7,803 nt of DNA from Desulfobacterales bacterium (GCA_013375335.1 JABXJZ010000061.1:1-7803); one strand, 5' to 3'; shown: positions 1 to 6,072, numbered from the stretch's first letter. The notes: a model not told the origin generated them from the sequence alone. A program made the numbers and translations.

Positions 1-242
1 AGAGGGTCAAAAGGGTTATCTCACGGTGTCATGCTGCAGTTATTGATCCATCACCGGAACATATAGCCGTGGAGAGAAAGATAACCGAGTATGAAAAGGC
101 AGGCCTTTACAGTCATGCAGCAGAGCTAGCCGACAAACACTCACACAAGATAAAAGGCAAGCGTCTAAAGGAGAGGGCGTTAGATAATTATAAAAGGGCA
201 GGCTATGACCTTGACTCCACCCTCAACAGTGACTCCTCTTGA
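1..242 (+). CDS. C-terminal fragment of an unrecognised protein
   Basis: An open frame (codons in phase with base 3) runs from the window edge to a TGA at 240-242 and gives about 79 residues. The start lies outside the window. The visible part is hydrophilic and rich in Lys, Arg, Glu and His. It includes a stretch reading EYEKAGLYSHAAELADKH and a later YKRAGYDLDSTLNS tail, and it probably forms short amphipathic helices. It has no membrane segment and no cysteine motif. The alternating AG-Y motifs loosely recall helical-repeat proteins, but this is not enough for a family call. It lies on the same strand as the glycosyltransferase, 96 bases upstream of it, so co-transcription is possible. The frame being open right up to the edge, with sensible amino-acid content, suggests a real gene end. 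Confidence 0.5.
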   Translation, partial: RVKRVISRCHAAVIDPSPEHIAVERKITEYEKAGLYSHAAELADKHSHKIKGKRLKERALDNYKRAGYDLDSTLNSDSS

Positions 243-265
243 TAGGTCCCCGCTAAGGAGTCGCT
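228..265 (+). terminator. Inverted repeat over the stop codon, possible weak terminator
   Basis: AGTGACTCCT (228-237) can pair with AGGAGTCGCT (256-265), giving a 10-bp stem with one G-T wobble and an 18-base loop. The stem begins inside the last codons of the upstream partial gene, and its stop codon sits in the loop. No clean T-run follows, only a loosely T-rich stretch (ttgatttctt). It may be a weak or Rho-assisted terminator or a 3'-end-protecting stem. The pairing is directly visible; the function is inferred. Confidence 0.3.
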
Positions 266-305
266 CCCATTGTATCATTTGATTTCTTGACCTACGTTTG
301 CTAAG

Positions 306-312
306 AAGGAGG
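306..312 (+). promoter_or_regulatory. Extra strong Shine-Dalgarno upstream of the glycosyltransferase
   Basis: AAGGAGG lies 26 bases before the glycosyltransferase ATG, too far to serve it. The correctly spaced site is the GGAGGGG at 328-334. The upstream site is followed four bases later by a GTG (317) that opens a 15-codon frame ending with TGA at 362-364, across the real start codon in another phase. This could be a leader peptide that couples translation, or it could be chance. Only the sequence arrangement is observed. Confidence 0.25.
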
Positions 313-338
313 CAGGGTGGAAAGATCGGAGGGGGATA

Positions 339-1550
339 ATGTCAGATTTCTTCCAAAATGGTGAGATAGCAACATTTCATAGGCTTAAACACAGGGATAT
401 TGAGGAACTTGAGGAGGAACTCCAAGAGGCCACACGACACAGGCCTATCTCCCTTGTCCTTCCATACATCCCAGTTGAACTCCAGGGACAAGGTCTTCCG
501 AGGATTGTCGAGGAATTAAGGAATGTAAAGTACCTCAAAAACATTATCGTTGCCGTTGGAAGAGCAAACGCAGAGGAATTCAAACAGGCGAGGCGGTTCT
601 TTTCCGCCCTTCCCCAAGAACCAAAGTTGATCTGGTGTACAGGCCCGGCAATGGGAAGTCTGTTTACTCTACTGGCTGAAAACGGAATCAACGTCGGTGA
701 TGACGGCAAAGGGAGGTCTGCATGGGTCTCGTACGGATACATCCTTGCCCTCGAAGATAGCCACGTTATTGTACTGCACGACTGCGACATTGCCTCTTAC
801 ACGAGGGATCTGCTTGCGCGGTTATGTTATCCCGTTGCTCACCCGAATATTGGCTTCGGTTTTTGCAAGGGGTACTACAGTAGGGTTACGGACCAGATGC
901 ATGGACGGGTGACGCGCATCTTTGTAACACCCCTTATCAGGGCCCTGAAAGAGAGCCTTGGCTCTAATCAATTTTTGGAGTACCTCGATAGCTTCAGGTA
1001 TATCTTGGCCGGGGAGTTCTCGATGGATGTAGATCTGGCACGCCTGATCAGAATTCCCGGTGACTGGGGATTAGAAGTCGGCGTCCTTGCTGAGATTCAC
1101 AGGAACTGCGCCCTGCGCAGAATATGCCAGGTTGACCTGTCCGATAACTATGAACATAAGCATCAACCCCTGACCCTTGAAGATCCCAATAAGGGCCTTC
1201 TAAAGATGGGGACGGACATAACGAAATCTCTATTCAGGACAATGGCGAGTATGGGGTATCGCCTCACCAATGAGTTCTTTTTGACGTTGAGGGCGAGCTA
1301 CCTGAGAATTGCCCAGGACTTCATTGCTCGGTATGAATATGACTCTGAGATCAACGGATTACAGTTTGATAGGCATAAGGAAGAAAGTGCGGCTGAAGCA
1401 TTCGTTCGCTGCATCATTAGCGCTGGACAGCAGTTTCTCGAAACCCCACTTGAAGTCCCCTACATACCGAATTGGAACAGGGTGGTCTCCGCCGTGCCGA
1501 ACATCTTCGAATTGCTGATCAGTGCGGTTGAAGAGGATAACAAAGATTGA
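339..1550 (+). CDS. GT81/GpgS-like glycosyltransferase (probable glucosyl- or mannosyl-3-phosphoglycerate synthase family)
   Basis: This is a 403-residue cytosolic GT-A-fold glycosyltransferase. The N-terminal Rossmann-like part contains LPYIPVE (41-47), where these enzymes bind the nucleotide sugar. GKGR follows at 123-126 and the metal-binding DxD motif is D148-C-D150 (HDCDI). Further on are AGEF (224-227), GDWGLEVG (241-248) and NYEHKHQ (270-276). The last supplies a histidine in the position where GpgS enzymes bind metal. The region after about 290 is helical and ends in VPYIPNWNRV and an acidic tail. By family knowledge, GpgS-type retaining enzymes transfer glucose from a nucleotide donor to 3-phosphoglycerate, on the way to the compatible solute glucosylglycerate. 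The donor and acceptor here are inferred, not read from the sequence. The ATG is preceded by GGAGGGG (328-334) at good spacing, and the MSDFFQNG opening matches the family N-terminus as I remember it. No phosphatase or phosphorylase partner is in the window. It converges with the thiolase, 54 bases away. Confidence 0.85.
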   Translation: MSDFFQNGEIATFHRLKHRDIEELEEELQEATRHRPISLVLPYIPVELQGQGLPRIVEELRNVKYLKNIIVAVGRANAEEFKQARRFFSALPQEPKLIWCTGPAMGSLFTLLAENGINVGDDGKGRSAWVSYGYILALEDSHVIVLHDCDIASYTRDLLARLCYPVAHPNIGFGFCKGYYSRVTDQMHGRVTRIFVTPLIRALKESLGSNQFLEYLDSFRYILAGEFSMDVDLARLIRIPGDWGLEVGVLAEIHRNCALRRICQVDLSDNYEHKHQPLTLEDPNKGLLKMGTDITKSLFRTMASMGYRLTNEFFLTLRASYLRIAQDFIARYEYDSEINGLQFDRHKEESAAEAFVRCIISAGQQFLETPLEVPYIPNWNRVVSAVPNIFELLISAVEEDNKD

Positions 1551-1557
1551 CCCCCCG

Positions 1558-1574
1558 TCCCATGGCACATGGGA
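1558..1574. terminator. Short perfect hairpin between convergent genes
   Basis: TCCCATG (1558-1564) and CATGGGA (1568-1574) form a perfect 7-bp stem around a 3-base loop. It lies in the 54-base gap between the convergent stops of the glycosyltransferase (1550) and the thiolase (1605). Neither side has a proper T-tract, so it is not a textbook intrinsic terminator. Its position suggests a shared bidirectional 3'-end structure. Confidence 0.3.
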
Positions 1575-1604
1575 GCGTGGTCTGATTTCGGCCGCCTGAT
1601 CCAA

Positions 1605-2813
1605 TTACACCTTGATGACACATGCATCAGCTTGGGCCAAACCGCCGCAAATTGCCCCAAGGGCGTAGCCCCCTCCCCGGCGCCGCAACTCGTACATAAG
1701 ATTCATTATAAGCCGAGCCCCACTAGCTGTGTTTGGGTGACCGATTGCAATGGCGCTGCCATTGAGGTTAGTCTTTTCTCGGAGTGCCTTCGCCTTCCGT
1801 TTATCCTTATCAGCTAAGAGCAGGGTGCTGACCGGTGGTACGGCGGCAAAGGCCTCATTGATCTCCATAACAGCGATATCATCGAGGCGCAGCCTACCCC
1901 ACTCAAGGGCCTTCATGGCCGCATATGCGGGACCTTCGGGCATACGATGAGGGTTGATGGCGATAGAAGACATGGCGATAATTTCGGCCAAAGGCTCCAG
2001 GCCCAGCTCATCGACCTTTGCCCTTGTCATGAAGAGGATCGCAGTAGCCCCGTCGTTTAAGCCCGGGGCATTGCCTGCTGTTATGGCCCTGGTCCCATAG
2101 ATTGTCTTTAATTTTCCAAGGGCTTCCAGGGAAGTATCGGGTCGGTATTGCTCGTCCACCTCCAACGTGAAAGGCCGCTGCCCCTTTAATGTGATCTCTA
2201 GAGGGAGGATCTCCTCTTTGAACTTGCCTGCATTCCAGGCTGCCCCATAATTCTGATGACTTCTCAAGGCCCACTCATCTTGCTCTTCTCTTGAAATCCC
2301 GTACTCATAGGCAACATTATCAGTATCCACTGAAACGGGGTTGAAATCCTTATAGCCGATGGCATAAAGGGGATCTTCCATCTTCACATCCCCCAGACGG
2401 AACCCCTGGAAACGAACTCCCCTGACAATAAGCGGCTCCTGGCTAAACGATGTTGCGCCTCCTCCAATGGCTACCTCAATCTCCCCGAGTTTCATAGCCA
2501 TGCAGCCCAATTTTACAGCTGACATAGCTGACACACACGCCTTATCAATTGAGACAGACGGGGTTTCAGGCGGGAGCCCAGCCTTGAGTAGGCTTTGTCG
2601 TGCTGCGACTGGTGTATAGACATCTTTGGTGGGCGATGTATCGCCTACACCCCAAAATACCTCGCCCACTGCGTGCCGCTCAACATTCACCCTCCTTAGA
2701 ACCTCCCGCATGGGTATTGCTCCAAGATCAAAATAGTCGAACTCCCTGAGAGAGCCCCCGTACCGTCCAAAGGGTGTCCGTATAGCTCCAACGATAACGA
2801 TATTGTCATACAT
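1605..2813 (-). CDS. Thiolase family protein (acetyl-CoA C-acyltransferase / acetyltransferase)
   Basis: This is a 402-residue thiolase, the normal length for the family. The known reaction is CoA-dependent cleavage of 3-ketoacyl-CoA to acetyl-CoA plus a shortened acyl-CoA, or the reverse condensation, in the cytosol. All catalytic landmarks are present: the acyl-accepting Cys93 in SIDKACVSAMSAV, the oxyanion-hole NEAF (319-322), His359 in AIAIGHP and Cys389 in GAICGG. The GNAPGLNDGA segment (247-256) is also typical. Two active-site loops are unusual. GHP is followed by NTASGAR instead of the common L/M-GASGAR, and the C-terminal CGG is followed by LAQADA instead of a glycine-rich G-x-G-x-A. 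The NEAF-to-GHP distance is also a few residues longer than in FadA/AtoB-type enzymes. A perfect AGGAGG (2822-2827) sits 8 bases before the ATG. The gene is divergent from the acyl-CoA dehydrogenase, so both may serve acyl-CoA degradation. Substrate chain length cannot be told from sequence. Confidence 0.93.
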   Translation of the reverse strand: MYDNIVIVGAIRTPFGRYGGSLREFDYFDLGAIPMREVLRRVNVERHAVGEVFWGVGDTSPTKDVYTPVAARQSLLKAGLPPETPSVSIDKACVSAMSAVKLGCMAMKLGEIEVAIGGGATSFSQEPLIVRGVRFQGFRLGDVKMEDPLYAIGYKDFNPVSVDTDNVAYEYGISREEQDEWALRSHQNYGAAWNAGKFKEEILPLEITLKGQRPFTLEVDEQYRPDTSLEALGKLKTIYGTRAITAGNAPGLNDGATAILFMTRAKVDELGLEPLAEIIAMSSIAINPHRMPEGPAYAAMKALEWGRLRLDDIAVMEINEAFAAVPPVSTLLLADKDKRKAKALREKTNLNGSAIAIGHPNTASGARLIMNLMYELRRRGGGYALGAICGGLAQADACVIKV

Positions 2814-2907
2814 TTGTGTAGCCTCCTTATAGCCTTATGGTGGTTTGCCAGATCAATTCCAAAACCTCAGCATACTAATCAATTTCGATCGGTTTTTAAA
2901 TAGCATT

Positions 2908-2917
2908 TATGCTTTTC
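2908..2917 (+). repeat. 10-bp direct repeat, left copy
   Basis: TATGCTTTTC here is repeated exactly at 3248-3257. The two copies bracket the inverted-repeat element, 9 bases outside its left end and 17 bases outside its right end. This would fit a target-site duplication if the true element ends lie outside the well-matched terminal repeats. The offset and the A+T-rich word leave room for chance. Confidence 0.35.
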
Positions 2918-2926
2918 CACAGGGTG

Positions 2927-2957
2927 AAGGTATGGGTATCTTTTTTTGATTATGCCC
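2927..2957 (+). repeat. Terminal inverted repeat, left arm
   Basis: This 31-base arm starts AAGGTATGGGTATC, continues with seven T and ends GATTATGCCC. It is the reverse complement of 3199-3230 apart from one missing base in the homopolymer run. The match stops abruptly at both ends. Confidence 0.85.
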
Positions 2958-2979
2958 TAAATATCGGCCTGTACTGGGT

Positions 2980-3051
2980 CGTTTCAAAATGGTTTATTGC
3001 GCCATAACTCTTAGAGTCATGCACTCCATCTATATAAACCATTTTGAAACG
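2980..3051. repeat. Internal perfect 18-bp inverted repeat with 36-base spacer
   Basis: CGTTTCAAAATGGTTTAT (2980-2997) is the exact reverse complement of 3034-3051. The spacer contains a further small palindrome, ACTC-TTA-GAGT (3007-3017). If transcribed, this would fold into a long stem with an internal hairpin. It lies in the left part of the larger element, so the element is asymmetric. It may be a second, nested repeat unit or a binding site for a dimeric protein. Confidence 0.8.
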
Positions 3052-3198
3052 TTTCGGCGAGCTCACGTCGAGTCGACCATTAATCCAGACTATGTGAGGC
3101 CCGCCCTGGCGCGAAGTTTCTGGAATATCGTACGGCCGCTGCATTATTTCGCAGGTGAAGTCCCCATAGTCATGCCTTACAAGCCAGGTCCGGGCCAG

Positions 3199-3230
3199 GG
3201 GCATAATCAAAAAAAAGATACCCATACCTT
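3199..3230 (-). repeat. Terminal inverted repeat, right arm
   Basis: This 32-base arm is GGGCATAATC, then eight A, then GATACCCATACCTT. It mirrors the left arm at 2927-2957, with a single-base length difference in the A/T run, the kind of change expected from replication slippage after insertion. Confidence 0.85.
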
Positions 3231-3247
3231 GGACTATGACATTACCC

Positions 3248-3257
3248 TATGCTTTTC
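3248..3257 (+). repeat. 10-bp direct repeat, right copy
   Basis: This is the second exact copy of TATGCTTTTC (first copy 2908-2917), lying just outside the right end of the inverted-repeat element. It is a possible target-site duplication or a remnant of a duplicated flank. Confidence 0.35.
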
Positions 3258-3293
3258 GGCAAAATTATGGTCCAAGACGAAATGCTTGAATTA

Positions 3294-3319
3294 TTGAGAG
3301 CATAAAGGTTATGTATAAT
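3294..3319 (+). promoter_or_regulatory. Candidate promoter for the acyl-CoA dehydrogenase
   Basis: A perfect -10 box TATAAT occurs at 3314-3319, 64 bases before the dehydrogenase start. A TTGAGA (3294-3299, 5 of 6 to the sigma-70 -35 consensus) lies upstream, but the spacer is only 14 bases. An alternative -35, TTGAAT at 3286, is too far away. The -10 box is the main support. The element at 2927-3230 ends about 60 bases upstream of the -35. Confidence 0.35.
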
Positions 3320-3383
3320 ACCATTCGTCGAGGGGAAGCGGATTCGTGACTCAGTAGCAAGATCCTTAGAAGGGGGCGTCAGC

Positions 3384-5165
3384 ATGGATGCTAAGACAGC
3401 TGGAGGTGGGATTTTTCTTATAAAAGACGGTAGTTTTCAGGAAGTCTTTACGCCGGAGGACTTTACCAGCGAGCATAAGGACATTGCCAGGGCAATAGAG
3501 GATTTCATAAAGGGCGAGATTATAAGTCGGGGCGAGGAAATTGAAACGGTCAATAATGAATTGTCAAGGGAGCTCATGAGGAAAGCTGGGGAGTTGGGAT
3601 TCTTGGGAATAGATATCCCGGAGAAGTATGGGGGAATGGAATTAGACAAGATAAGCTCTGCTATTGTGGCAGAGAAATTTGGATATGGCGCCGGTTCCTT
3701 TGCCGTAACTGAATTTAATCATACCGGCATCGGCACCTTACCAGTAGCTCTATTCGGCACAGAAGAACAGAAGCTAAAATATCTCCCTGGGCTCAGTTCA
3801 GGCGAGCTTATCGGTGCCTTTGGTCTGACGGAACCAGAGGCAGGCTCTGATGCCCTCAATCCATTGACAACGGCTACACCTACTGAGGATGGAAAGCACT
3901 ATCTCCTCAATGGCAGTAAACAGTTCATCACCAATGCAGGGTTCGCGGATATCATCTTCACCTACGCCAAGGTAGATGGCAAACTCTTCACCGCCTTCAT
4001 TGTGGAGCAAAACTGGGAAGGCATTTCCCTCGATGAGGAAGAGGAAAAGATGGGGATGCACGGTACCTCAACGAGGGCCTACCATTTCGATAATGCCAAG
4101 GTGCCGGTGGAAAACGTCTTGGGTGAGGTGGGGAAAGGTCATGTGGTTGCCCTCAATGCCCTCAATATGGGCCGCTATAAGGTAGGGGCAGCCTGTATTG
4201 GAGCTGCCAAGGCAGCCTTCACCGAGGCGGTTAAATACGCCAAGCAAAGGGTACAGTTTGGGAGACCTATCTGTGAATTCGGGTTGATAAAGGAAAAGAT
4301 TAGTCAGATGGCTATACGGCTCTTCGCCTCAGAGAGCATGATGTACCGCACCGCAGGGTTAATCCAGTCCACATTACAGGGCCTGGACATGGGCTCGGAT
4401 AGCGCTGGGACCAGAACAGCAGAGGCACTTGAGGAGTACCTTATTGAATGCTCGATTAATAAGGTCTATGGATCGGAAACAGAGGACTACGTAGTTGACG
4501 AGGAGGTCCAAATCTTCGGCGGCTATGGGTATATACATGGAAATCACCCGGAGCTGGCATACCGAAATGCCAGAATAAATCGGATCTGGGAAGGTACCAA
4601 TGAAATCAACCGTCTGGTCATCGCTAACACCTTTGTCAGGAGGGCAACAAAAGGCACATTTGATCTCATGCGGGCCTTTGCGCGTGTATCCGAGGAGATA
4701 GAAAAACTCAACAGCGTTGACTCTGATGAACCTCAAACCCTGGACCCTCAACGGAGATTACTCCAGATCGCAAAGAAAGTTGTCCTGCTTGTCTTTGGCA
4801 TGGCCTATCAAAAGCACGGAAAAGACTTAAGAGAGGAACAAGAGCTTCTCGGCATGATAAGCGATATGATAATTGAGATGTATGCCATTGAGAGCGCCCT
4901 CTTGAGAGGCGACAAGCTATTACATGGCAAGAGACCTGAGAGGGCCACAATCCCGATTAAGATGACGAAGGTCCTTCTCCATGATTCGACTGAAAGGATA
5001 AGCTCCCTCGCTCGAAGGGCACTGGAGGCCCTGGAAGATGGTGAATCACTGAGGAAGCATCTCACCCCCGTTAGGAGACTAATAGTTTCGCCTCCCATAA
5101 ATACAGTGAGCTTGAGGAGGGATATCGCTGAGGAGATGATTCGATATGGACGGTATCCCTTCTAG
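3384..5165 (+). CDS. Acyl-CoA dehydrogenase, long FadE/YusJ-like type
   Basis: This 593-residue enzyme is the size of the Bacillus YusJ/FadE and mitochondrial VLCAD-like class, longer than the ~380-residue short- and medium-chain enzymes. The known reaction is FAD-dependent alpha,beta-dehydrogenation of acyl-CoA, with electrons passed to electron-transfer flavoprotein. The order is a helical N-terminal domain (about 25-145), the beta-domain signature GLTEPEAGSDA (147-157) and NGSKQFITNA (176-185), and a helical C-terminal domain with the FAD signature QIFGGYGY (376-383). RINRIWEGTNEI (397-408) carries the probable catalytic base Glu403. Residues after about 420 form the extra helical extension typical of the long class. 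The early segment VFTPEDFT (21-28) also matches YusJ-type proteins. An AGAAGGGGGC ribosome-binding site precedes the ATG at normal spacing. No electron-transfer flavoprotein genes are in the window. Chain-length preference is not readable. The stop codon overlaps that of the convergent RseC-family gene. Confidence 0.95.
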   Translation: MDAKTAGGGIFLIKDGSFQEVFTPEDFTSEHKDIARAIEDFIKGEIISRGEEIETVNNELSRELMRKAGELGFLGIDIPEKYGGMELDKISSAIVAEKFGYGAGSFAVTEFNHTGIGTLPVALFGTEEQKLKYLPGLSSGELIGAFGLTEPEAGSDALNPLTTATPTEDGKHYLLNGSKQFITNAGFADIIFTYAKVDGKLFTAFIVEQNWEGISLDEEEEKMGMHGTSTRAYHFDNAKVPVENVLGEVGKGHVVALNALNMGRYKVGAACIGAAKAAFTEAVKYAKQRVQFGRPICEFGLIKEKISQMAIRLFASESMMYRTAGLIQSTLQGLDMGSDSAGTRTAEALEEYLIECSINKVYGSETEDYVVDEEVQIFGGYGYIHGNHPELAYRNARINRIWEGTNEINRLVIANTFVRRATKGTFDLMRAFARVSEEIEKLNSVDSDEPQTLDPQRRLLQIAKKVVLLVFGMAYQKHGKDLREEQELLGMISDMIIEMYAIESALLRGDKLLHGKRPERATIPIKMTKVLLHDSTERISSLARRALEALEDGESLRKHLTPVRRLIVSPPINTVSLRRDIAEEMIRYGRYPF

Positions 5166-5659
5166 AACTGCTTCCATGAATCGTTTTCCGTGCGGTCTGC
5201 GCTCCCTTCCGTGCCCTGAGGCTCACCGGGATTAATGATCTTAATGATCTCAAGTTGGTACGATGGCCTTTTGCCTAATGCACTGCTTAAGATCCTCACG
5301 AAGATCATCGAAACTCCTATCCCGGCGAGGCTACCAATGAGAGTAGACAGATCTAGGTGCAAACTGTACAGCTTCCCAATACAATAACCAAGGCTCGCCC
5401 CCCCTACTATGCCCACTGCAGGGATCATATACACAACCATGGAGGCCTTTGTAACTGTGCCCGAAGGTATACCTATCTTTACGGCGTCTTCAGCCTTAGC
5501 ACCAATGGGATTCAGGGCCTCGGAGAGCATCTCCTTCCCACCCCCAAGCATCTCGCAAAAACCCCTTGCCGTACACTGGCCGCACTGCGCCTTTCTATCG
5601 GTGAGAACGAGCGCCTTTTCGCCCCTTACCTCCTTAACTACCCCCTCTTCCTCAATCAT
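5162..5659 (-). CDS. RseC/MucC family membrane protein (SoxR-reducing system family)
   Basis: From the favoured ATG this is 165 residues. The order is a short cytosolic beta-rich N-terminus (MIEEEGVVKEV, VLTDRKAQ), the cysteine motif C26-x2-C29-x5-C35 (CGQCTARGFC) shared with E. coli RseC, a loop with IGIPSGTVTKAS, and two membrane segments at about 72-95 and 104-126. A charged, disordered C-terminal tail follows. By family knowledge RseC works with the Rnf-type reducing complex on SoxR or influences RseA/sigma-E signalling, and the cysteines may hold a metal cluster. Neither Rnf nor SoxR genes are in the window, so the local role is unknown. The frame stays open upstream, with an ATG at 5704 and a GTG at 5728. 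I prefer 5659 because family members begin MIEE-G-V; its ribosome-binding site is weak (AGAAGG about 12 bases upstream). A start at 5704 would add 15 mostly basic residues. Confidence 0.85.
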   Translation of the reverse strand: MIEEEGVVKEVRGEKALVLTDRKAQCGQCTARGFCEMLGGGKEMLSEALNPIGAKAEDAVKIGIPSGTVTKASMVVYMIPAVGIVGGASLGYCIGKLYSLHLDLSTLIGSLAGIGVSMIFVRILSSALGKRPSYQLEIIKIINPGEPQGTEGSADRTENDSWKQF

Positions 5660-5885
5660 ATAGGCCCGAGGCCTTCTGCGTATTCCTGAGCTATTGTAAT
5701 CCATTTTACTGGGTCTTCTGTTTCCCACTGCTCGGGGGCTTTTGTCTCGACTCCCCTATGCCTGATAACCGTGCCCGCCCGTTTGGAAGAGATCTAGGTT
5801 TTTCTGCGATTATACGGCATTATCTTTGGCAATGCCAGCAATTACTCCTTTATTTCTTACTAGAGGACTCAAGTAGTGAGCGAGG

Positions 5886-5917
5886 ACCTTTTGCACATAT
5901 AAAGTGCCAGAAAAGGT
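5886..5917 (+). repeat. Imperfect hairpin in the intergenic region
   Basis: ACCTTTTGCAC (5886-5896) pairs with GTGC-CAG-AAAAGGT (5904-5917), giving an 11-bp stem with a 3-base bulge and a 7-base loop. No T-run follows, so it is not an intrinsic terminator. It lies about 170 bases before the flavoprotein start and could be a transcript structure or a protein-binding site. The pairing is seen; the role is unknown. Confidence 0.3.
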
Positions 5918-6072
5918 TATCACGAAACCAAATGAGTCCATCAGGAACGTGAACGAGTAGTTCAGATTTAAAAAGAGACAATAAGATGAGAGAGGTTTCC
6001 ATCTCGGCGTGATATAGAAATAAAAATTTTTGAATTTAAGGTCTAGATGAAATTATGAACCCTATTACTTAG

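Larger units (their letters stand above)
2927..3230. mobile_element. MITE-like element with long terminal inverted repeats
   Basis: This 304-bp stretch is bounded by near-perfect terminal inverted repeats. The left arm (2927-2957) and the reverse complement of the right arm (3199-3230) are identical except that a homopolymer has 7 T on the left and 8 A on the right. Inside is a second, perfect 18-bp inverted repeat (2980-2997 with 3034-3051). No transposase is recognisable. The frames open inside it lack usable ribosome-binding sites and resemble nothing I know. The size, terminal repeats and intergenic position fit a miniature inverted-repeat transposable element, or another mobile intergenic repeat family whose copies would be elsewhere in the genome. 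An immediate target-site duplication next to the arms is not visible. Because it sits between two divergent promoters, it could affect either gene. The repeats are directly seen; mobility is inferred. Confidence 0.6.
2814..3383. other. Divergent intergenic region (570 bases) containing an inverted-repeat element
   Basis: This region separates the start codons of the thiolase (minus) and the acyl-CoA dehydrogenase (plus). From left to right it holds the thiolase ribosome-binding site (2822-2827), about 80 bases of A+T-rich sequence that should carry the thiolase promoter (no convincing -35/-10 pair seen), and the element at 2927-3230. After that come a candidate promoter for the dehydrogenase near 3294-3319 and its ribosome-binding site AAGGGGG (3371-3377 approximately). 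I see no convincing protein-coding gene in it. Confidence 0.7.

Noticed and set aside
377..790. 137-codon open frame on the minus strand inside the glycosyltransferase
   Set aside because: It lies wholly inside a gene whose plus-strand translation carries family motifs. The translation is rich in Ser, Leu and Arg, resembles nothing known and has no ribosome-binding site.
2907..3257. CRISPR-like repeat arrangement around the repeat-rich intergenic region
   Set aside because: There are only two direct copies of a 10-bp word and the other repeats are inverted. There are no regularly spaced repeats and no cas genes.
2989..3297. 102-codon plus-strand frame through the inverted-repeat element
   Set aside because: It begins inside the internal inverted repeat and runs out of the element into the promoter region. 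It has no ribosome-binding site and no recognisable domain.
4374..4751. 125-codon open frame on the minus strand inside the acyl-CoA dehydrogenase
   Set aside because: It is antisense to the conserved FAD-binding and catalytic region of the dehydrogenase. The open frame is a by-product of the codon pattern on the other strand.
5357..5689. Two plus-strand frames (110 and 84 codons) opposite the RseC-family gene
   Set aside because: The minus-strand product has the cysteine motif and two membrane segments of a known family. The plus-strand frames have no matching features and no ribosome-binding site.
5758..5952. 64-codon plus-strand frame in the gap before the flavoprotein
   Set aside because: It has no Shine-Dalgarno, an unnatural mix of residues and an internal hairpin. 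It is more likely non-coding.
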